From Aporrectodea caliginosa (taxonomy: Eukaryota; Annelida; Clitellata; Crassiclitellata; Lumbricidae): 64,000 nt of DNA. Position numbers and translations under genes: made by a program. The notes beneath the pieces are model-generated. The model had not been told where the DNA came from and did not search any database. It saw only the letters and a list, made by a program, of their open reading frames with translations. Shown piece by piece: positions 58,442 to 64,000 of this stretch. The stretch covers positions 926,269 through 990,268 of the forward strand of contig JACEVL010000938.1 of assembly GCA_020284085.1 (NCBI GenBank). Reading direction: 5' to 3'. Every line of letters begins with the position of its first letter. The stretch's first letter is position 1.

Positions 58442-59364
58442 TGTGTAACTTTTGGTGACCTGAAGAGATAACATAAAAAGTATTTTTAAACAATTAAATA
58501 TTACATCGTTTATTCAAGGAAAGAACCTGATTAGAGAACGTTTTAAAATCATGTCTTTACATTCATTCAATCATTTCAAGATTTTAAGTGTCCATTCAAG
58601 AAACCTTCTCAGAAGGTATTGGCCTGCTTAGGCCTATTGTAAGCCTATCCATATGGGCTTAGGCCTACGTCCTAGAATTAACAGTTTTCAACACAACACA
58701 TTTTAATGTAATAACGCCTAGTCACAACAAAAATTAATTCAGTGATCCATCGTTACAAAGTTTTAAATTATTTGTCCAATATAGACTTTTACATGTATGT
58801 CTCATAAATCAAGTCATGGAAGTCATGCAGTACGCACATGGCCCATCCACCAGGACAGAGTAGACCTAATGCTACCGACCTAATTTAGAATTCTGAAAGG
58901 CAGAAAACAAATTATTCTATTTGTGGGGCAAGTTGGTTGACCGGTGGGGCAAGTTGATTGTATCCGCCAACTTGCCCCCGCCATCTTGCCCCGACAGAGG
59001 CACTCACCAAAATCTGGGAGCTATGATTTGTACGGTGTGATTGGGAAACATAAAATACATCACTAACAACTGAAAATAAATCCTTAACAAAATAATATAA
59101 TTCTCAGTTTTTTGGCATTCATGGGTATTAAGATAAACGCTATTTTCTAAGAGCGAAATGTGTTAAGAGGTAGATAGGAAAAGTTACGTTTCAGAAAAAA
59201 ACGGCAATCGAAACATCTAATCACGTTGTCGCAATTTCCCAAAAGGAAGATCTTGGCTTCTTCTTTGTTTCTCATATTGTTAGACTGTTTCCCTGCAACG
59301 CGCAATGATTTTATAGCGCTACAATCATCTTGCCCCTCCCGTCAACTTGCCCCAAAACACCCTA

Positions 59365-60150
59365 TTGTTTATATTTAAGTGTTCCCTGTACAATAGGTGG
59401 TCGTTTATGATGATGTGAGCTAAATAGGATAAAACAATTTGGTGGTGTTTACAGATAATTTATTAACTGTGAAGCAATCATTTACATGTACGAGCTCTTG
59501 GTTCATCGGTTGGAATAATTTGTCACATGATTTATGAGAGGCAAAGACATTAGTGTCATCCGCAAATAATATAAAAAATGTAAAAGGCGTCAGACATTAG
59601 GGAGATCATTTATAAAGAGTAGAAAAAAAGTAAGGGGCCAAGGATTGAGCCTTGGGGTACTACGTATCTGACATGTCGTGTTGTAGATAGGGAGCCATCA
59701 CACATGCAGTAGGGTAAAGTACCACAAGACGCACCCTATGCCCAAGACGCACCCCAATATCATATCCAGACTGGCTGATACAGGAGAGCAGCAGCCTGGC
59801 AATATCTAAGCTTATAAAAAATACCTAGGGAATATTCATTGCGATCACTGGCAGTAGTTATGTTGTCCTGTATGTTTGATAATGACATCGTGGTATTGTA
59901 TCTGTGGGCATAATGGCCTGGTTGAGAAACTTTTGGAACGGGCATAGTATTGTTAATCGATATAATCATCATATAGGCGTACATTATACATGACCTTTCA
60001 AGTAATTTAGAGAAGTAGGCTATATATAGTGCAAGGTAGACTTCTAAATACATTAAACTTAATGTATTTAGAAGTCTATGAATAGGCCTAGGCCATATAA
60101 TTTGCAAAGTCTTCTTTATGACTTTAATTGCTTTAGTACTTTTACTACTT
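59365..60150. other. No recognisable gene
   Basis: AT-rich sequence. There is a small inverted repeat of the word CTTCTAAATACATTAA near 60038-60075. Nothing else was seen. Confidence 0.35.
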
Positions 60151-60154
60151 TAAT

Positions 60155-60365
60155 TGCATGCACTATTCCAGTTTCATCTGCTCAATCAGAGCGCTCATTC
60201 AGTTGCCTCAAGCTAATAAAAGACACACTTGAGAACCACTATGATCGATGATAGATTGCCAGATGTAGCAGTTCTGTCCGTGCATTCTGCCAGAGCCCGT
60301 TCATTGGATTTAGACAAAGTTGTGGACAAATTTGCAGCTGTGCATCCACATTTCCGCATATAGCT
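60155..60365 (+). mobile_element. Transposase C-terminal remnant (hAT-like), copy 2
   Basis: It matches 54780-54980 (TCAATCAGAGCGCTCATTCA, GATGATAGATTGCCA, GATTTAGACAAAGTTGT) and extends it to DKFAAVHPHFRI and a stop, which looks like the true C-terminus of a hAT-like transposase. Confidence 0.5.
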
Positions 60366-60529
60366 GACACTGACAGGTAGGCCTAACTCCTAGTTATTGT
60401 CACTTGTCTCATTGTAGGCCTATTTCAAATGACACGAGTTACTTGAGCATTGCATAAACACTTGTAGGCCCTACTGTATTGTATTCAAACATTTATAAAG
60501 CGCCCCCGCCGAGTAGAGTGAACAATACC

Positions 60530-61435
60530 TGACTCAGTGGCTCTATCTGTTTAACTTTTGCCCTTGAAAACTGGTGTGCATGCTACCTATCTGACCCTCT
60601 GGCCACGGGCTTTGTCTCAATGGGGCAAGCCGCCAGATAACAATAACAGTGAAGGGGTGGCCGTTTTATGTCGAGAACGTATAATATTATGGTGACCATA
60701 TAAGCTCGCCATAAATCGCCCTCTGTGCTGGTTAGTTACCGGTATATGACTGCTCTGGCTATATGCCCTGGTTGCAAAATGTCTAGCGCCGCCTCTGAAC
60801 AAATGGCCCTTAGGTCGTGAACACTTGCACTCTATACCACTTGATCTTATGGGGACTGCACGTGCGTACGCGTGTGTTTTGATTCTCGTAAACTGTTTGT
60901 CATCTAGACTAGGCATATCTTCCCATGTTGTACGGTCATCGGTTTTTTCCGATGCGACATGCTGCACGTGGGACTGGTCTAAATAACAACTGCAACAATT
61001 GAAGTTCAATGGAAAGATCTATATAAGTTGGTCGTCATCTCACTGTTCGGTCTTTGTCTAGACTTCCACGCCCTACAGGGACAGAGGTTCTTTTATTATT
61101 CAGAAATTCTTCGTCGGTCGCAGTTGAGCACGTGTCGTCATAATATTGATGCGGTCTGCAGTCCATTGAAAGGTATTCCGTTTACATATGCATAATTTAT
61201 TTAGCGCATTCATAATTAATTGAACACGTGGCGTCCTCTGGCGGAGAGCCGCCAATGCGTTTGAAAGTTTTAATTTTTTATTCAAAATTTATTTAGCGCA
61301 TTTAAATTTATTATTTAGCGCAATTGTTTCATATTTACGTGCGTTTAAGCATACTATAATAATAGGTGTAATTTCTTTATTATTGCACGTATTACACGCT
61401 CTAAGTCAGTAAATTTGGATGCGAAGCAGTAGACG
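60530..61435. other. No recognisable gene
   Basis: A 130-codon minus frame (60617-61009) has no motifs. I saw no supported feature. Confidence 0.35.
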
Positions 61436-61439
61436 CGAA

Positions 61440-62560
61440 CAACCTATCCAATGGCCTCGTAGAGTAATGGTAACACCACTGGCGTGAAGAGAATAACATC
61501 AAGTAGGAAGCGCGATCGATTCCCGCTACCCTCCCAAAGGTCCACTCAGCCTTTCATTCGCCAGATGGCGTAGGTAAAAAATCAGTAGTAGGACGTGGTG
61601 GGCGCCTTGCATGGCTGCCATAGAGTTAAACTCGACTCCTGTAATAACTTGTGATCATCCGTTTATACTATGACTTGTAATCATACTGCGGTCTCACATT
61701 ATGACTTGTAATCATACTGCGGTGTCATACTATGACTTGTAATCATACTGCGGTGTCATACTATGACTTGTAATCATACTGCGGTGTCATACTATGACTT
61801 GTAATCAAACTGCGGTGTCATACTATGACTTGTAATCATACTGCGGTGTCATACTATGACTTGTAATCAAACTGCGGTGTCATACTATGACTTGTAATCA
61901 TACTGCGGTGTCATACTATGACTTGTAATCATACTGCGGTGTCATACTATGACTTGTAATCATACTGCGGTGTCATACTATGACTTGTAATCATACTGCG
62001 GTGTCATACTATGACTTGTAATCAAACTGCGGTGTCATACTATGACTTGTAATCATACTGCGGTGTCATACTATGACTTGTAATCAAACTGCGGTGTCAT
62101 ACTATGACTTGTAATCATACTGCGGTGTCATACTATGACTTGTAATCATACTGCGGTGTCATACTATGACTTGTAATCATACTGCGGTGTCATACTATGA
62201 CTTGTAATCAAACTGCGGTGTCATACTATGACTTGTAATCATACTGCGGTGTCATACTATGACTTGTAATCATACTGCGGTGTCATACTATGACTTGTAA
62301 TCAAACTGCGGTGTCATACTATGACTTGTAATCATACTGCGGTGTCATACTATGACTTGTAATCATACTGCGGTGTCATACTATGACTTGTAATCATACT
62401 GCGGTGTCATACTATGACTTGTAATCAAACTGCGGTGTCATACTATGACTTGTAATCAAACTGCGGTGTCATACTATGACTTGTAATCATACTGCGGTGT
62501 CATACTATGACTTGTAATCATACTGCGTACTTGTCAGTTTGAAATAAGAAAGAAGAATAT
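61440..62560 (+). repeat. SINE (second family) with its tail expanded to a minisatellite
   Basis: The 5' part is a tRNA-like head (ATGGCCTCGTAGAGTAATGG, CGATTCCCGCTACCC) and body (TTCATTCGCCAGATGGCG, GGCGCCTTGCATGGCTGCC). From about 61661 to 62527 a 31-bp unit (TGTCATACTATGACTTGTAA plus TCATACTGCGG) is repeated about 28 times. Seven or eight units have AAACTG in place of ATACTG. The SINE end GTCAGTTTGAAATAAG follows the array, so the array lies inside the element. Confidence 0.92.
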
Positions 62561-62654
62561 TATTATGTCGTTAGATGAAAAGGTGCGAACCCGCAGGTGT
62601 TAGGCTACAGATCCATAGAACGCGCCATCAATTATAGGCCTACCAGCGTTGTTT

Positions 62655-62833
62655 ACCACATCATCGATCACACTGTCGTCGCCTTCGTCATCGTAGTTGT
62701 CGTCATCATCGTCGTCGTCATCATCGATTTCGTAGTATTCATCATCTGACCACCACCATCAACATCATTGTCGTCATCATCACCATCAGCATCATCATCA
62801 TTATCATAATCATCATCATCATCGTCGTCGTTG

Positions 62834-62924
<91 letters not shown>

Positions 62925-63065
62925 AATCATCATCGTCGTCGTTGTCATCATCATCATCATCATCATCATCCATCATCGTGATCATCATCATCGTCATTCA
63001 TCATTGTCATCATCATCATCGACATCGTCGTCATCGTCATCAGTGTCGTCTTTCTCATCGTCATA
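62655..63065. repeat. ATC/GTC trinucleotide microsatellite
   Basis: Long imperfect (ATC)n with GTC interruptions. The poly-Asp and poly-Met frames on the other strand are artefacts. Confidence 0.95.
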
Positions 63066-63069
63066 GAAT

Positions 63070-64000
63070 CAACGTCTGTGTCGAATGCTTAGGCCTACAG
63101 GTGTGTAAAATGCACGTTCCTAATCAACATCAGATCCTGTATGATCTGTACCAGCGGCGCCGCTAGGATTTTAATTGTGTACGCACAATCAGCATGCGAC
63201 GATACGTAGGCCGGGGCCCCGGAGACGAAAGTATGTGGGGGTACGAAGAACGAGGGTCCGAACTTTTTTGAATTTCCACACTGTAATGGTAGTCGTGTTT
63301 GATTATGACTGCAGACAATGCTAGCAAACTAGACATTTATCGAAATTAATATTAAAACTAGAAAATACGTTCAATCTCCAAGAATCCTATAAGCCTTAAG
63401 GTATAAACATATTGCTGACCAGACACAATTGGCAGAAATTGTTAACAAATGGTACACAAACCAAGCAAGAAGGATTCAACTATCGAATCGTGAAGCCATG
63501 TGGTAATGACGTAGTTTTACTAAATGTTCAAGGAACAAAACATTTTGAAATTTGATATTTTGAAATTTGAAAGATAACACTCGAGAAAAGCCATTTAGGC
63601 GTGCAAATATAATATTTGTACAAATGTCATATTAACAGTATAATTATTATACTCATTATAATATGATAGTATTATATATTATAATAATTATAATAGTAGG
63701 CCCTAAATAATATCATTAGGCTATAACAAACAATGTAGATGGCGTGAGACTGTTAGTTTACCTAATATTGAAACTAATACCTAAGTTATTATGAGTTTGT
63801 AACTTAATAATATTTCACTTTTTTCATTTTCAATTTTTCGTTTCTTAGCCTTTCAGCGCTGTACGCAATTGCGTAAGTGCGTACGTCTGGCGGCGCCCAT
63901 GACTTAAGGTGCTTGGAGATGTCGTCAGACGAAGCTGATAGACTGGAAGTGGACAGAGACGAATGGAAAAGGTACTTTGCCTGGGTTATTTACGTGAGCT
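63070..64000. other. No recognisable gene
   Basis: Two GTACGCA-containing segments (63150-63190 and 63850-63900) resemble each other in inverted sense and could be element ends. A short frame at 63918-63975 ends at a possible donor but is too short to call. Confidence 0.3.

Larger units (their letters stand above)
55015..59362 (-). mobile_element. 4.35-kb pogo/Tigger-like transposon, TA target site
   Basis: The termini are GGGTAAGCGGGGGCAAGTTG (left) and the complement of GGGTGTTTTGGGGCAAGTTG (right), flanked by TA (55013-55014, 59363-59364). The word GGGGCAAGTTG(G/A) recurs several times in each subterminal region (55210-55256, 58923-58990, 59320-59355). These are probable transposase binding sites. 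The one gene lies on the minus strand. Confidence 0.93.

Noticed and set aside
36285..62527. CRISPR-like arrays
   Set aside because: The repeats are contiguous minisatellites without unique spacers, in a eukaryotic genome.
62668..62997. Poly-Asp protein on the minus strand
   Set aside because: It is the ATC/GTC microsatellite read in other frames.
63918..63984. Start exon of another gene at the window end
   Set aside because: Nineteen codons with a possible donor are not enough. A LINE fragment fits equally well.

Overview
This is animal (metazoan) nuclear DNA. It has split genes with GT-AG introns, conserved eukaryotic proteins, Pol III-derived SINEs, LINE remnants, several hAT elements, a pogo-type element and an LTR retrotransposon end. 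The frequent AGGCCTA words and ATACA-tailed SINEs remind me of marine deuterostomes such as echinoderms, hemichordates or amphioxus, but that is a weak inference.

Layout. (1) 1-5839: all but the first exon(s) of a MAD2L1 orthologue on +, with a MITE and LINE remnants in its introns. (2) 6990-13359: a 1.1-kb non-autonomous hAT element (8-bp TSD) with a SINE inside, a 140-bp MITE, and a 3.1-kb hAT element with ~145-bp TIRs, an 8-bp TSD and a frameshifted transposase. (3) 13640-19240, minus strand: a region with no protein gene that carries at least nine box C/D snoRNAs and two box H/ACA snoRNAs. It looks like an intronic snoRNA host gene, with a candidate 5'TOP promoter near 19235. The C/D RNAs fall into three families. 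Each family has a guide complementary to a conserved 28S rRNA segment, and each has been copied several times. This is the most interesting system in the window. (4) 19545-23880: a LINE 3' end, a 13-bp minisatellite, a truncated LTR retrotransposon with a tRNA-Pro type primer-binding site, and a hAT MITE. (5) 26100-40599, minus strand: a complete 13-exon gene for a 1164-aa ZMYM/QRICH1-family protein whose C-terminal domain derives from a Crypton recombinase. Two oppositely oriented copies of one hAT element flank two of its exons. (6) 40690-42420: LINE 3' ends. (7) 45390-51135: a CCAAT-rich promoter and a complete six-exon cytochrome b5 gene (132 aa, tail-anchored) on +. (8) 52080-64000: MITEs, SINEs, a 4.35-kb pogo/Tigger-like transposon (minus) whose PHD-finger transposase has one in-frame stop, a SINE whose tail has expanded into a ~28-copy 31-bp minisatellite, and an ATC microsatellite.

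The cellular genes (spindle checkpoint, ER/mitochondrial electron transfer, chromatin-type factor, rRNA modification) are unrelated housekeeping functions and do not form an operon-like unit. Exon boundaries were set from splice motifs, reading phase and similarity to families I know. The snoRNA calls rest on boxes, terminal stems, guide complementarity recalled from memory, and conservation between paralogues. No searches or folding programs were run.
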